Position numbers and translations under genes: made by a program
DNA from: Massilia polaris
Lineage (GTDB): Bacteria > Pseudomonadota > Gammaproteobacteria > Burkholderiales > Burkholderiaceae_D
Reading direction: 5' to 3'
Assembly: GCF_012927275.1 (NCBI RefSeq)
Contig: NZ_JABBGG010000004.1
Coordinates: 1 to 64,000, forward strand
Length of the DNA stretch: 64,000 nt
The notes under the pieces: model-generated
Databases searched by the model: none
Told to the model about the DNA's origin: nothing
Seen by the model: the letters and a program-made list of their open reading frames with translations, nothing else
Part shown: positions 29,006-39,784 of the stretch, in pieces
Layout of the letters: each line of letters opens with the position of its first letter
Position numbering within the stretch: position 1 is the stretch's first letter

Positions 29006-31309
29006 ATGGGATTTGCGTGGAAGGGGCTTGGCCCTGAAGAGAAGCAGGATGGCGCCGCCGCAGTAGCGGGGCCTGACACCGAATTCGGCATCGAGCCGGC
29101 AGCGCCGGTGGCGCAACGGGACGCGCAGCCTGGCGCGCCGGACGACGCCAGCCCGCTCAGTATCGGTGGCGCGATCCGCCGCAAGCGCGGCGCCATTGCC
29201 GACGACGATACGCAAGACCAGCCGCTGCCGTTCATCGGCCACCTGTCGCTGTCGCGCCAGCTGCGTATCCTGCTGATGGTGTTCGGCGCCGGCATCCTGG
29301 TGACCATCCTCGCGCTGTGGCGTAACGCCGCCAGCAACGAGGTGGCGTCGGCCCAGACCCAGATCGCGTCCGACGCGCTGATGCACTCGCAGCGGATCGG
29401 CAAGGCCGCACCGAACGCGGTGCAGGGTAACGTCGACGCCTTCAAGCAGCTCGAGGAAAGCCGGGCCCTGCTCACACGCGACCTCAACCTGCTGTCGCGC
29501 GGCGGTTCGTTCGCCGGCAGCACCATTCCCGCGGCGCCGGGCAGCAAGAACAAGTCGCTCGCAGCGGTGCGCACCAAATGGGTAAGCTCGGACAACGCGG
29601 CCGGCACCATCCTGAAAATGAAGCCGGAGCTGACCAGTTTTGAAATAACCTTCAAGCAGCTCGATGTGCTGTCGCCTGAACTGCTGTCGATGTCCGACGC
29701 CCTTCTGAACCAGAAAGTACAAGGCGGCGGCAGCGCGCGCGAACTGGCCGCGATCGGCCGCATGATGATGCTGACCCAGCGCATGGCGCGCAGCTCGGGC
29801 GAATTCCTGACCTCGGGCGGCATCCGCTCGGATACCGCGTTCCAGCTGGGACGCGACACCACCACCTTCCGCCTGATCGTCGACGGCTTCCTGAACGGCA
29901 GCGCGCCGTTGCAGCTGGCGCCGGTGCGCGACCCGGAGATGCGTGAAAACGTCATGCGGATCAAAGCGAAGTTCGACACCTACCAGGGCCTGGTGGCTTC
30001 GGTGCTGGAAGACCTGCCGAAGTTCGCTGCGGCGAAGGCGGCCGAACAGTCGATCTTCTACGAGAACGAAGAAGTCCGTAAGCTGCTCACCAACCTGCAA
30101 TCGAGCTTCCGTAGCGACCAGGACTCGGCCAACGCCTGGCTGGTCCTGTTGATGCTGTCGGCGCTGTTCACGCTGGCCACCGCGGCCGCAATCAGCCGCG
30201 TGATGCTGCAGGATTCGCGCAACCGCACCCGCGGCGCCGACCGCCGCCGCGAGGAAGCTGAAGCGATGCGCCTGACGGCGCAGGCCAAGGAAGAGGAAGC
30301 GAAAGCGACCAATGAACAGAACCAGGCCGCGATTCTGCGCCTGATGAACGAACTGCAGGAAGTGGCCGACGGCGACCTGACCGTCCATGCGACGGTGTCG
30401 GAAGACATCACCGGCGCGATCGCCGACTCGGTCAACTACACGGTGGAAGAACTGCGCGGGCTGGTCGAGCGCGTGACCGCCACCGCCGAACAGGTGACGA
30501 CGGCGTCGGGCAACGCTCAGCAGATTTCCACCGAACTGCTGAGCGCCACCGAGCAGCAGTCGCGCGAGATCCAGGATGCGTCGAACACGGTCCTGAAAAT
30601 GGCCGGCGAGATCAACGACGTGTCGCGCTCGGCGAACGAATCGGCCGACGTGGCGCGCCAGTCGGTGGCCGCGGCCCAGCAGGGTTCGACCGCGGTGGAG
30701 AACGCCATCAAGGGCATGCACGAGATTCGCGAGCAGATCCAGGAAACCTCGAAGCGCATCAAGCGCCTGGGCGAATCGTCGCAGGAGATTGGCGAGATCA
30801 CCGAGCTGATTTCGGACATTACCGAACAGACCAACGTGCTGGCGCTGAACGCGGCGATCCAGGCCGCATCGGCCGGCGAAGCGGGACGCGGCTTCTCGGT
30901 GGTGGCGGAAGAGGTGCAGCGGCTGGCGGAACGCTCGGCCGAGGCGGCCAAGCAGATCGGCGCGCTGGTGCGCACCATTCAGACCGACACCCACGACGCG
31001 GTGGCGGCAATGGAGAAGTCGACCCAGGGCGTGGTCGAGGGAGCCAGGCTGTCGGATGCGGCGGGCGCCGCGCTGTCGGACATTTCGGGCGTGTCGAACC
31101 GCCTTGCGGAGCTGATCCAGGGGATCTCGTTCGCCACCGAGCTGCAGGCCACGTCGGCGAACGGCGTTGCCCACAACATGCAGCACATCCTGTCGGTAAC
31201 CGAACATACCCAGGACGGCACCCAGCAGACGGCCCAGTCGATTCGCCAGCTCAGCTTGCTGGCGCAGGAGCTCAAGAACTCGGTATCGCGATTCCGCATC
31301 GCAGCCTGA
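29006..31309 (+). CDS. pilJ: Type IV pilus methyl-accepting chemoreceptor PilJ
   Basis: The 767-residue receptor has an unusually long N-terminal cytoplasmic stretch (about 85 residues). TM1 is about 88-106, followed by a periplasmic region with two PilJ-type helical modules (about 110-375), TM2 about 377-397, and a HAMP-like segment. The signalling domain has the hairpin tip [15 protein letters not shown] near residue 610 and [10 protein letters not shown]. It senses surface contact or pilus state and drives PilL. Confidence 0.95.
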   Translation: MGFAWKGLGPEEKQDGAAAVAGPDTEFGIEPAAPVAQRDAQPGAPDDASPLSIGGAIRRKRGAIADDDTQDQPLPFIGHLSLSRQLRILLMVFGAGILVTILALWRNAASNEVASAQTQIASDALMHSQRIGKAAPNAVQGNVDAFKQLEESRALLTRDLNLLSRGGSFAGSTIPAAPGSKNKSLAAVRTKWVSSDNAAGTILKMKPELTSFEITFKQLDVLSPELLSMSDALLNQKVQGGGSARELAAIGRMMMLTQRMARSSGEFLTSGGIRSDTAFQLGRDTTTFRLIVDGFLNGSAPLQLAPVRDPEMRENVMRIKAKFDTYQGLVASVLEDLPKFAAAKAAEQSIFYENEEVRKLLTNLQSSFRSDQDSANAWLVLLMLSALFTLATAAAISRVMLQDSRNRTRGADRRREEAEAMRLTAQAKEEEAKATNEQNQAAILRLMNELQEVADGDLTVHATVSEDITGAIADSVNYTVEELRGLVERVTATAEQVTTASGNAQQISTELLSATEQQSREIQDASNTVLKMAGEINDVSRSANESADVARQSVAAAQQGSTAVENAIKGMHEIREQIQETSKRIKRLGESSQEIGEITELISDITEQTNVLALNAAIQAASAGEAGRGFSVVAEEVQRLAERSAEAAKQIGALVRTIQTDTHDAVAAMEKSTQGVVEGARLSDAAGAALSDISGVSNRLAELIQGISFATELQATSANGVAHNMQHILSVTEHTQDGTQQTAQSIRQLSLLAQELKNSVSRFRIAA

Positions 31310-31336
31310 CCCGCACACTGAAAGTCCAAGGCAAGC

Positions 31337-34300
31337 ATGACCATGACTGATTTTTCGCACGCGCCGCATTTCGATACCGGACCGCTGTCCTGGGTCATGA
31401 GCGAGATCCGCGACGCGCTGGTGCGTTCGCGCGACGCGCTGCTGGACGCGGCATCGCGCGGCGCCGACGCCCAGGGCACCTCGCTGCAGCACGCGCGCGC
31501 CCACCTGCACCAGGCCCACGGCGCCCTGCAGATGGTCGACGTCGACGGCGTCGGCACGCTGACCGCCTGCGCCGAAGAGGCGCTGCAGCGCTTCCGCGAC
31601 GGCGCGCTGGCGTGCGATCCTGCCAGCGCCAAAGTGGTCGCCGACCTGTACCAGGCAGTCATCGAATACCTTGAAGAGCTGCTGTCGGGCGCCGCGCCGC
31701 AGCCGGCGCGCCTGTTCCCTTATTACCGCGACGTCCAGCAACTGCTCGGCGCCGCGCGCATCCATCCGGCCGACCTGTTCCATGCCGACCTGTCGGCGCA
31801 GGTCGACCTGGCGGCCGCCGCACCAGCTGCAGCGCCGGATTACGCGGCCTGCCGCGCGCGTTTCGAAAAGGCGCTGCTGCCGTTCCTGAAAAGTACCGAT
31901 GACGAGGCGCGCCGCATCCACGCCGCGGCGATGCGCGACGCCATCGGAGACATCGCCGACGGCCAGCAGGACGTGCACGCACGCGCCTTCTGGCTGGCGA
32001 TGCACAGCGTCGCCGCGCTGGCCGCCAGCGGCCAGCTGGCCGGCGATTTGTACGTCAAGCAGCTGTTCGGCCTGATCAACCTGCAGATCCGGCGCCTGTC
32101 GCAAGGGCAGGGCAGCCTGCCCGAAGCGATGCTGCGCGACGCGCTGTTCCTGATCGCCGCCGCGCCCGAGCCGTTCGACGGCGCCACAGCGCTGCGCCGC
32201 GCCTACCGCCTCGACGGCATGGTGCCGCCCGACTACGACGCGCGCCGCTACGGCCGCATCGATGCGCAAGCGCTGAAGGAAGCGCGCGAAGCGCTGGCCC
32301 AGGCCCAGGCCACGTGGGACCGCGTCGCCAATGGCATCGACCCGGCGGCGGAAAGCGCATTCGGCAACGCGCTCGCGGTGCTGGAAGACGCCAGCGCGCG
32401 CCTCGGCGCCACCGCGCTGGCGCAGCTGCTGCGCGAGCTTGGACGGGTAGCCACGGATTCGGTTGCCGCCGGACGCAGCGACCAGTTCACCCTCGAGATG
32501 GCGGCGGCGCTGCTGTTCGTCGAACATGGCCTCGACCAGGTCCGCCAGCTGCCCGGCGATTTCGATGCGCAGGCCGAAGTGGTCGGCGCGCGCTTGCTGG
32601 CGCTTGCCGCCGGCGAAACGCCGCCCGCGGCGCCAGAGTGGCAGGGCAACCTGGCGCGCCAGATCCAGCAGGGCCAGACGGTGGCCGTGCTCGCCCACGA
32701 AATGAAGGCCGGGCTGCGCCAGCTCGAGAAGGTGCTCGACGATTATTACGCGGATGCTTCGAGGCGTCCGACGCTGGCCCAGGCCGATCCGGTACTGCAC
32801 CAGCTGCATGGCGCGCTGGCGATCCTCGACCAGGACCACGCGATGCGCGCCGCCTCGCACGTACGCAACGCCGTGCGCGCGCTGGCTTCGGGCGATGGCG
32901 ACCCGGCCACGGAAGCGGCGTCGCTGCAGAATATCGCGCAGAACGTTGGCGCGCTTGGCTTCTTCACCGACGTGCTCGGCCAGAACGTCGACACCGCGAA
33001 AGAGCGTTTCGAATTCGACGAGCAGGACGGCATGTTCCGCGAGGTTCCGTTCGAAAAAGCCGCCGCCGCGGCGACGCCGTTCGACCAGGAGGAAGCCGCG
33101 CCGGCGGCTGGCCTGCCAGTCGTCGAAGAGCCGGCGCCCGCCGCTCCCCCAACTGCAGAGGAACAGGGCGAGGCCTCCATCGAGGCCGAGCTGCTCGAGA
33201 TCTTCATCGGCGAAGCGCACGAAGTGCTGGCGTTTGTCGCCGCCACTTTGCCGGCGGTTCGCAGCGCACCGGCCGACCAGGAAACCCTGACGCTGTTGCG
33301 GCGTTCGTTCCACACCTTGAAGGGCAGCGGCCGGATGGTCGGTCTCGACAGTTTCGCCGACGCCGCCGCAGGCATCGAGCGCGTGATGAATGTCTGGCTG
33401 TCGGAGGCGCGCGAAGCGAGCCCTGACTTGCTGGCGCTGCTTGACAACGCGACGGTTGAAATGACGGCGTGGGTGGACGAGCTGGTGCAAACCGGTTCGT
33501 CGCGCCGGGATGGCGACGAGCTGACCGAGGCGGCAGCCCGCGTGCAGGATGGCGGACAATTCGCAGCACCGCAGGCGCCGGTCGAAGAGCCGCCTGTTCC
33601 AGCCCCGGTGCAGGACGTGCGCGCGCTATCCACCGGCAACGTCATCGATTTCCCGGGCAATGTGAGGCCGGTTGCCGCCCCGCCCGAAGAGAATACACGG
33701 CGCATCGGCGACCTGGCGATTGCTCTGCCGCTGTATAACATCTACCTGGCCGAGACCGACGAATTGATGCGGGTGCTGACGCGCGATTTCAGCCAGTGGC
33801 GCCATGAGCCGGACCGCGCGGTAACGGCCGAAGCGCTGAAGGCTTCGCACACGCTGGCCGGCACCTCGGCCACCGTCGGTTTCGCCGCACTGTGCGAACT
33901 GGCGCATGCGCTCGAAATGGTGCTTCAGGCGCTGGCGCCACCGGCGCCCGCGCTCAACGCCGGGCAGCGCGCGCTGCTTGATGAAACCCTCGATTGCGCC
34001 GGCCATATGCTGCAGCGCTTTGCGCAAGGCGCGCTGTCGCAGGCGCAGCCAGAGCTGGTTTCGCGCCTGGACGCGATGCGCGAGCAACTTGACGCGCCCT
34101 CAGATGCGCCAGCAGACGGCGAACTCTCGGAGCGCCTCGACGCGCTGTTTGCCACGACGCTGGAAGAGCTGCTCGACCCGCCGCCGATGCGCGCCGACTC
34201 GACCCCGCGCGACGCCGACACCGCCGCGCCGGAATCGGCGATCGAAGCCGAGGACATGTACGACGCCGCCTTCGACGACGCCCTCGATGCGCCGGAACTG

Positions 34301-36643
34301 GCGCAGGCCGCGCCGCCGCCGGCGCTGGGCAGCAACGACGAAATCGCGGACGAAGAGCTGGCGCTCGAACTGATTTCAGAGTCCGAGCCGCGCCTGGAGC
34401 AGGTATCGGGCGACGCGTCGTTTGCCGACGAGATCGACCAGGAGCTGCTTCCGGTCTTCCTCGAAGAGGCGAGCGACCTGCTGCCGCAAATCGGCCAGGG
34501 ACTGCGCCAGTGGCAGCAGAACCCGCAGGACAGCGCCGCGGTGCAAGGCGTATTGCGCGCCCTGCACACGGTGAAGGGCAGTGCGCGCATGGCCGGTGCG
34601 ATGCGCCTTGGCCAGCACACGCACGATATCGAAACGCAGATCGAGAACATGGTGCACGCGGCGACCAGTACGCCGGCGGCATTCGACGAATTGCTGGTCA
34701 ACTTCGACCAGGCGATGGTGCTGTTCGAACAGCTGCAGCAGCCGGCCGCGCCGGCCGCCGCGGGCGTCGATTCGGTTGCGGCGCCGCTGGTTCCGCCGAC
34801 TGACGAATCGCTTGCCGCGCAGGCGCGTACGCCGCTGGTGCGGGTGCGCGCCGACATCCTCGACCGCCTGGTTAACCAGGCCGGCGAAGTGTCGATCACC
34901 CGTTCCAAGCTGGAGAACCAGGTCGGCACGCTGAAGACGTCGCTGTCCGATTTCGCGGACAACCTGACGCGCTTGCGCCAGCAGCTGCGCGAAGTGGAAA
35001 TGCAGGCCGAATCGCAGATCGCATCGCGCATGTCGATTGCCGGCGAACGCGAATTCGACCCGCTCGAATTCGACCGCTTCACCCGCCTGCAGGAACTGAC
35101 CAGAATGATGGCCGAAAGCGTCAGCGACGTGGCCTCGTTCCACGACAGCCTGACGCGCAGCGTCGATGCGGCAACCGCCGACCTGGCGGTTCAATCGCGC
35201 CTGACGCGCGACCTCCAGCGCGACCTGATGCGAGTGCGCATGGTGCCGTTTGCGAGCCTGTCGGAACGCCTGTTCCGCGTGGCGCGCCAGGCGGCCAAGG
35301 AAGTCGACAAGCGGGTCAACCTCGACATCCGCGGCGGTGCGGTGGAAATCGACCGCAGCGTGCTGGAACAGATGGCCGCGCCGTTCGAACACCTGCTGCG
35401 CAACGCCATCGTGCACGGGATCGAATCGCGCGACCGGCGCGCCGCCGGCGGCAAGGCCGAAACCGGCGAACTGCTGGTTCAGGCCAGCCAGCAGGGCAAT
35501 GAGGTGGTCATCCAGTTCAGCGACGACGGCGCCGGCCTCGACCTGGCCCGCATCCGCGCCAAGGCGCGCGAAAGCGGCCTGCTCGGCGCCGGCATCGAAG
35601 TGAGCGACGAAGAAGCCGCCGACCTGATTTTCGAACCCGGCTTTACCACGGCGGATTCGCTGACCGAGCTGGCCGGGCGCGGCGTCGGCATGGATGTGGT
35701 GCGCGCCGAGAGCCAGGCGCTGGGCGGACGCATTGCGATCGTGTCGGAGCCAGGCAAGGGTGCGCGCTTCACCATCCACCTGCCGCTGACGCTGGCGGTA
35801 ACGCAGGTGGTGCTGACATCCAGCGCCGGCAAGAGCTATGCGCTGCCGTCGGTGCTGGTCGAGCAGGTGCTGCAGGTGAAGGAAGCAGCACTGGCGGAAG
35901 CCCATGCGGCAGGCAGCATCGAGTACCAGGGACAGCGCGTCGCGCTGCACTACCTGCCGGCCTTGCTCGGCGACGCTTCGGCCCAGCCGGCGTCGCAGCG
36001 CTCATACCCGGTGCTGGTGCTCAAGAGCGGCTCGGAGCGGGTCGCGGTGCACGTCGACGAAGTGCAGGGCAACCGCGAGGTCGTCATCAAGAACATCGGG
36101 AAGCAGCTGGCCCGCATGGCGGGCATCGCAGGCGCCACCGTGCTGGGATCGGGCGACATCGTGCTGATCCTGAATCCGGTCGCGCTGGCGCACCACGGCG
36201 CGCACCACGCGCTGCTGGCCGGGCGACCTGCGCATGCGGCAGTGCCGGAGGCCGTGTCGCGCAAGCCGGTCATCATGGTGGTCGACGATTCGCTGACGGT
36301 GCGCAAGGTAACCCAGCGCCTGCTGGAGCGCGAAGGCTTCCAGGTCATGCTGGCCAAGGATGGCGTCGATGCGCTGGAACACCTGCAGGAAATCCGTCCC
36401 GACCTGATGCTGGTCGATATCGAGATGCCGCGCATGGATGGCTTCGACCTGACCCGCAACGTGCGCGGCAACGTGGCGACGCAGTCGGTCCCGATCATCG
36501 TGATCACTTCGCGCACCGCCGACAAGCATCGCAACTACGCGCTGGACCTCGGCGTGAATGCCTACTTCGGCAAGCCGTTCCAGGAAGACGCGCTGCTGGC
36601 TGCCATCAACGGCCTGCTCAAGCGCGAACTCAAGGCCGGGTAA
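31337..36643 (+). CDS. pilL: Hybrid chemotaxis histidine kinase PilL/ChpA with several Hpt domains
   Basis: At 1768 residues this is the core kinase of the pilus chemosensory system. Phosphotransfer histidines are visible at H659 (F-H-T-L-K-G-S-G), H838 (S-H-T-L-A-G-T-S) and H1077 (L-H-T-V-K-G-S-A). Degenerate Hpt-like helices lie earlier (L-H-Q-A-H-G-A-L, L-H-Q-L-H-G-A-L). Then come the dimerisation segment, the ATPase domain with N1356 in L-R-N-A-I-V-H-G, G-R-G-V-G-M-D-V-V, a CheW-like domain, and a C-terminal receiver with D1694 in L-V-D-I-E-M-P. PilK and ChpB (adaptation enzymes of the P. aeruginosa cluster) are not found here. The 3' end overlaps phrB by 14 bp. Confidence 0.95.
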   Translation: MTMTDFSHAPHFDTGPLSWVMSEIRDALVRSRDALLDAASRGADAQGTSLQHARAHLHQAHGALQMVDVDGVGTLTACAEEALQRFRDGALACDPASAKVVADLYQAVIEYLEELLSGAAPQPARLFPYYRDVQQLLGAARIHPADLFHADLSAQVDLAAAAPAAAPDYAACRARFEKALLPFLKSTDDEARRIHAAAMRDAIGDIADGQQDVHARAFWLAMHSVAALAASGQLAGDLYVKQLFGLINLQIRRLSQGQGSLPEAMLRDALFLIAAAPEPFDGATALRRAYRLDGMVPPDYDARRYGRIDAQALKEAREALAQAQATWDRVANGIDPAAESAFGNALAVLEDASARLGATALAQLLRELGRVATDSVAAGRSDQFTLEMAAALLFVEHGLDQVRQLPGDFDAQAEVVGARLLALAAGETPPAAPEWQGNLARQIQQGQTVAVLAHEMKAGLRQLEKVLDDYYADASRRPTLAQADPVLHQLHGALAILDQDHAMRAASHVRNAVRALASGDGDPATEAASLQNIAQNVGALGFFTDVLGQNVDTAKERFEFDEQDGMFREVPFEKAAAAATPFDQEEAAPAAGLPVVEEPAPAAPPTAEEQGEASIEAELLEIFIGEAHEVLAFVAATLPAVRSAPADQETLTLLRRSFHTLKGSGRMVGLDSFADAAAGIERVMNVWLSEAREASPDLLALLDNATVEMTAWVDELVQTGSSRRDGDELTEAAARVQDGGQFAAPQAPVEEPPVPAPVQDVRALSTGNVIDFPGNVRPVAAPPEENTRRIGDLAIALPLYNIYLAETDELMRVLTRDFSQWRHEPDRAVTAEALKASHTLAGTSATVGFAALCELAHALEMVLQALAPPAPALNAGQRALLDETLDCAGHMLQRFAQGALSQAQPELVSRLDAMREQLDAPSDAPADGELSERLDALFATTLEELLDPPPMRADSTPRDADTAAPESAIEAEDMYDAAFDDALDAPELAQAAPPPALGSNDEIADEELALELISESEPRLEQVSGDASFADEIDQELLPVFLEEASDLLPQIGQGLRQWQQNPQDSAAVQGVLRALHTVKGSARMAGAMRLGQHTHDIETQIENMVHAATSTPAAFDELLVNFDQAMVLFEQLQQPAAPAAAGVDSVAAPLVPPTDESLAAQARTPLVRVRADILDRLVNQAGEVSITRSKLENQVGTLKTSLSDFADNLTRLRQQLREVEMQAESQIASRMSIAGEREFDPLEFDRFTRLQELTRMMAESVSDVASFHDSLTRSVDAATADLAVQSRLTRDLQRDLMRVRMVPFASLSERLFRVARQAAKEVDKRVNLDIRGGAVEIDRSVLEQMAAPFEHLLRNAIVHGIESRDRRAAGGKAETGELLVQASQQGNEVVIQFSDDGAGLDLARIRAKARESGLLGAGIEVSDEEAADLIFEPGFTTADSLTELAGRGVGMDVVRAESQALGGRIAIVSEPGKGARFTIHLPLTLAVTQVVLTSSAGKSYALPSVLVEQVLQVKEAALAEAHAAGSIEYQGQRVALHYLPALLGDASAQPASQRSYPVLVLKSGSERVAVHVDEVQGNREVVIKNIGKQLARMAGIAGATVLGSGDIVLILNPVALAHHGAHHALLAGRPAHAAVPEAVSRKPVIMVVDDSLTVRKVTQRLLEREGFQVMLAKDGVDALEHLQEIRPDLMLVDIEMPRMDGFDLTRNVRGNVATQSVPIIVITSRTADKHRNYALDLGVNAYFGKPFQEDALLAAINGLLKRELKAG

Positions 36644-38066
36644 CTGCCGCCTTCACCACGTCGAAGCGCGCCAGGGTCTTCTTGCGCGCTTCGTCGTGCG
36701 CCACGACCGGCGCGGGATAGCCGCGCGCCGCACCCTTGCGCTCATGCAGCCACGGCGCATGGATCTCCCTGCGGCTCATCGAGGCGAGCTGCGGCACATA
36801 GCGGCGTATGAAATCGCCGTCCGGGTCGAAGCGCTCGGACTGGGTGACCGGATTGAAAATGCGGAAGTAGGGCTGGGCGTCGCAACCGGTGGACGCCGCC
36901 CACTGCCAGCCGCCGGTGTTGGACGCCATCTCGTAGTCGATCAGCTTGCGCGCGAAATAGCGTTCGCCCCAGCGCCAGTCGATGCCGAGGTCCTTGACCA
37001 GGAAGCTGGCGGTCACCATGCGCAGCCGGTTGTGCATGAAGCCGGTCTGGTTGATCTGCGCCATGGCCGCATCGACCAGCGGGTAGCCGGTGCGGCCGTC
37101 GCACCAGGCGGCAAACAGTGCGTCGGCCGCGGGACCCGACTCCCATTCGATGGCGTCGTAGGCGGGCTTGAACGAGCGCTCACCCACATGCGGATGCCGG
37201 AACAGGATCATCGCGTAGAACTCGCGCCAGACCAGCTCCGACAGCCAGGCCGGGGCGCCCGCGCCGCCACCGCCGTAGCCCAGCATCGCCTGCACCGTGC
37301 GCACCAGGTGGCGGATCGAGATGGTGCCAAAGCGCAGGTGCACCGACAGGCCCGAGGTGCCGGCGACGGCAGGATAGTCACGCGCCGCCGCATAATGTTC
37401 GATACGTTCGAGGAAGCCGTCGAATATGGCGGCCGCGCCATCCATGCCGGTGGCGACATGGGTATCCACCGGGTCGAAGCCAAGCTGCGCGAGGGAGGGC
37501 AGGGGCGATGAATCCGGCGGCGCCGCGAACTGGCTCGCGTACGGCTCGACCGCGAACGGCGCCAGGCTGTCCGGATGCGCGGCCAGGCGCTTGAGCCACG
37601 CGTTCTTGTATGGCGTGAATACCGGGAACGGCTTGCCGGCCAGCGTCAGCACCTCGTCCTTTTCGAAGATCACCTGGTCTTTGTAGCTATGGAAAGCGCG
37701 TCCGTCGGCTTCAAGCCGCGCGGCAACTTCCAGGTCGCGTGCGATCGCACCGGGTTCGTAATCGTTGTTGGTGAACACGGCGTCTACGCCCAGCCCGGCT
37801 GCCAGCGCCGGGATCGCCTCGACGGCGTCGGCATGGCGCACGATCAGCGCGCCGCCCATTTCGCGCAACCCGGCATCGAGCGCGGCAATGCTTGCATGGA
37901 TGAAACTGACGCGCCGGTCGTCACGCGCAAGCTGCTCGAGCATCGTCGTGTCATAGACAAAAACGCAATACACCTGCGCGGACGAGGTCAGAGCGTGATG
38001 CAGCGAGGCATGATCGTAGGCGCGCAAATCGCGGCGGAACCAGACCAGGGATTTGTTGAAGGTCAT
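36630..38066 (-). CDS. phrB: Deoxyribodipyrimidine photolyase (cryptochrome/photolyase family)
   Basis: The 478-residue protein repairs cyclobutane pyrimidine dimers with light. The N-terminal antenna domain starts L-V-W-F-R-R-D-L-R. The C-terminal FAD-binding part has W-R-E-F-Y, G-R-T-G-Y-P-L-V-D-A-A-M, M-H-N-R-L-R-M-V-T-A-S-F-L-V-K-D-L and W-Q-W-A-A-S-T-G-C-D-A-Q-P-Y-F-R-I-F-N-P, typical of class I CPD photolyases. It is convergent with pilL and divergent from yqgE. Confidence 0.95.
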   Translation of the reverse strand: MTFNKSLVWFRRDLRAYDHASLHHALTSSAQVYCVFVYDTTMLEQLARDDRRVSFIHASIAALDAGLREMGGALIVRHADAVEAIPALAAGLGVDAVFTNNDYEPGAIARDLEVAARLEADGRAFHSYKDQVIFEKDEVLTLAGKPFPVFTPYKNAWLKRLAAHPDSLAPFAVEPYASQFAAPPDSSPLPSLAQLGFDPVDTHVATGMDGAAAIFDGFLERIEHYAAARDYPAVAGTSGLSVHLRFGTISIRHLVRTVQAMLGYGGGGAGAPAWLSELVWREFYAMILFRHPHVGERSFKPAYDAIEWESGPAADALFAAWCDGRTGYPLVDAAMAQINQTGFMHNRLRMVTASFLVKDLGIDWRWGERYFARKLIDYEMASNTGGWQWAASTGCDAQPYFRIFNPVTQSERFDPDGDFIRRYVPQLASMSRREIHAPWLHERKGAARGYPAPVVAHDEARKKTLARFDVVKAAVTRP

Positions 38067-38221
38067 TTATTCGTGTGCAGGGTCAAAGTATTGCTGTTTT
38101 CGGGGCGCGACGCTGGACGCTTCCAACGGTGACGAACGCAAATCAGTGTAAACTATCGAAAAGAGCATGGTTGTAGTTCGTTTGTTGCAATAAACACCAG
38201 AGATCGAGCCTGGAGAGAGTG

Positions 38222-38884
38222 ATGCGTATGAAGAAGAGCAAAGTCGGCAAATCTCTGCCCATCCCCGGGCTTGCGCAGCATCCGTCCGGCGACGAGGAAC
38301 TGACCGCCATGGCGCTATCGACGCTCGACCTTGCAAATCATTTTCTGATTGCCATGCCCTCGATGCAGGATCCCATCTTTGGCGGCGCGGTGGTGTACGT
38401 TTGCGAACACAACGACAAAGGCGTGCTGGGCGTGGTCATCAACAAGCCGACCGAGATGACGATGGATGTGCTGTTCGAACGCATCGACCTGAAGGTGGCC
38501 GACAGCGTGCAGTCGCAGATGGCCAGCGAGCCGATCATGTTCGGCGGCCCGGTCCAGGACGACCGCGGCTTCGTGCTGCATACGCCGGGGGCGCGCTATT
38601 CGTCGTCGCTGGCCGTTACCGAAGACGTCGCTTTCACCACGTCCATCGACGTCCTGGAAGCTGTTGCCGCCGGCGACGGCCCGCAACGCCTGCTGGTGTC
38701 GATCGGCTACGCCGGCTGGAGCCCTGGACAGCTGGAGGACGAGATCAGCCGCAACGGCTGGCTCACCGTCGGCGCCGACGCCAAGGTCATGTTCGACCTG
38801 CCGATCGAGCAGCGCTACACCGCCGCCATCAGGCTGCTGGGCATCGACCCAATGATGCTCGCCTCCGAGGCCGGCCATGCGTAA
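38222..38884 (+). CDS. YqgE/AlgH-family protein
   Basis: The 220-residue protein has the UPF0301 core L-A-N-H-F-L-I-A-M-P-S-M, V-V-Y-V-C-E-H-N and G-V-V-I-N-K-P; then F-G-G-P-V, and G-Y-A-G-W-S-P-G-Q-L-E-D-E-I. The biochemical role is unknown. The first 38 residues are extra compared with the usual length of about 185. GGAGAG precedes an ATG at 38222; an ATG at 38311, nearer the conserved core, is an alternative. The stop overlaps ruvX (TAATG). Confidence 0.9.
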   Translation: MRMKKSKVGKSLPIPGLAQHPSGDEELTAMALSTLDLANHFLIAMPSMQDPIFGGAVVYVCEHNDKGVLGVVINKPTEMTMDVLFERIDLKVADSVQSQMASEPIMFGGPVQDDRGFVLHTPGARYSSSLAVTEDVAFTTSIDVLEAVAAGDGPQRLLVSIGYAGWSPGQLEDEISRNGWLTVGADAKVMFDLPIEQRYTAAIRLLGIDPMMLASEAGHA

Positions 38885-39282
38885 TGGTTGAGCTCGTTTT
38901 TGGATTCGACTTCGGCATCAAGCGGATTGGGATGGCGATGGGCAATACCCTGACGGGGCAGGCGCAGCCGCTCGCCGTCGTCAAGGCCATCGACAACGCC
39001 GCCCGCTTCCAGCAGATCGGCGCTTTGATTTCCGAGTGGCGCCCGGCCCGCCTGGTCGTCGGCGAGCCGCGCCATCCCGACGGCGCCGAGCACGAGATGA
39101 CCCTGCGTTGCCGCCGCTTCGCCAACCAATTGCATGGCCGCTTCAACCTGCCGGTCGAGCTGGTCGACGAGCGCTACTCGTCGGCCGTGATCGCGTCCAG
39201 GCGCGGCGAGATCATCGACGCGAAAGCCGCCTCCATCATTTTGCAACAATACTTTGACGATCATGCCAACCACAACAACTGA
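38884..39282 (+). CDS. ruvX: RuvX/YqgF, RNase H-fold nuclease (pre-16S rRNA processing)
   Basis: The 132-residue protein has the RuvC-like fold: F-G-F-D-F-G-I-K-R-I-G with catalytic Asp, V-V-G-E-P with Glu, and V-D-E-R-Y-S-S followed by D-A-K-A-A. YqgF is linked with 5' maturation of 16S rRNA and with anti-termination; older annotation calls it a Holliday-junction resolvase. The yqgE-yqgF-pyrR order is conserved. It overlaps pyrR by 20 bases. Confidence 0.93.
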   Translation: MVELVFGFDFGIKRIGMAMGNTLTGQAQPLAVVKAIDNAARFQQIGALISEWRPARLVVGEPRHPDGAEHEMTLRCRRFANQLHGRFNLPVELVDERYSSAVIASRRGEIIDAKAASIILQQYFDDHANHNN

Positions 39283-39784
39283 ACAGTTCGACGCGGAAGC
39301 GCTGTACCGCGCGCTGCTGCAACAGGTGCGCGCCGCATTGCCCGGCCTGCCCAGCCTGGCCATCGTCGGCATCCACTCGGGCGGCGCATGGCTGGCCGAA
39401 CGGCTGGCCGACGACCTTGGCCTGCGCGAGCGCCTCGGCTTCATCGACGTCTCGTTCTACCGTGACGACTACGCCAGGATGGGCCTGCACCCGGACGTCA
39501 AGCCGACCCAGATCGGCTTCTCCGTCGACAGCGCGACCATCCTGCTGGTCGACGACGTGCTGTACACCGGCCGCACCACGCGCGCCGCGATCAACGTGCT
39601 GTTCGACTACGGCCGCCCGGCGCGCATCGCGCTGGCGGCGCTGGCCGACCGCGGCGGACGCGAACTGCCGGTGGCGGCGGACTTCGTCGCCAGCCGCGTG
39701 ACGCTAGCCGCGCAGCAGTCGCTGGCGCTGGCGCGCGGCCAAGACGGCAAACTTACCCTGACCATTGAAGACGACAATGCTTAA
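39263..39784 (+). CDS. pyrR: PyrR-family phosphoribosyltransferase
   Basis: The 173-residue protein has the PRPP-binding loop [14 protein letters not shown] near residues 93-106. D-V-S-F-Y-R-D-D matches PyrR of Bacillus type. In Gram-positives PyrR is both uracil phosphoribosyltransferase and RNA-binding attenuator. I see no upstream PyrR-binding leader here, so enzymatic or other regulatory use is uncertain. The ATG at 39263 lies inside the ruvX end; the stop overlaps pyrB by eight bases. Confidence 0.92.
   Translation: MPTTTTEQFDAEALYRALLQQVRAALPGLPSLAIVGIHSGGAWLAERLADDLGLRERLGFIDVSFYRDDYARMGLHPDVKPTQIGFSVDSATILLVDDVLYTGRTTRAAINVLFDYGRPARIALAALADRGGRELPVAADFVASRVTLAAQQSLALARGQDGKLTLTIEDDNA

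Noticed and set aside
28787-33559. 1590-residue open frame opposite pilJ/pilL
   Set aside because: Antisense shadow of the chemosensory genes, with the same low-complexity Arg/His/Val composition.
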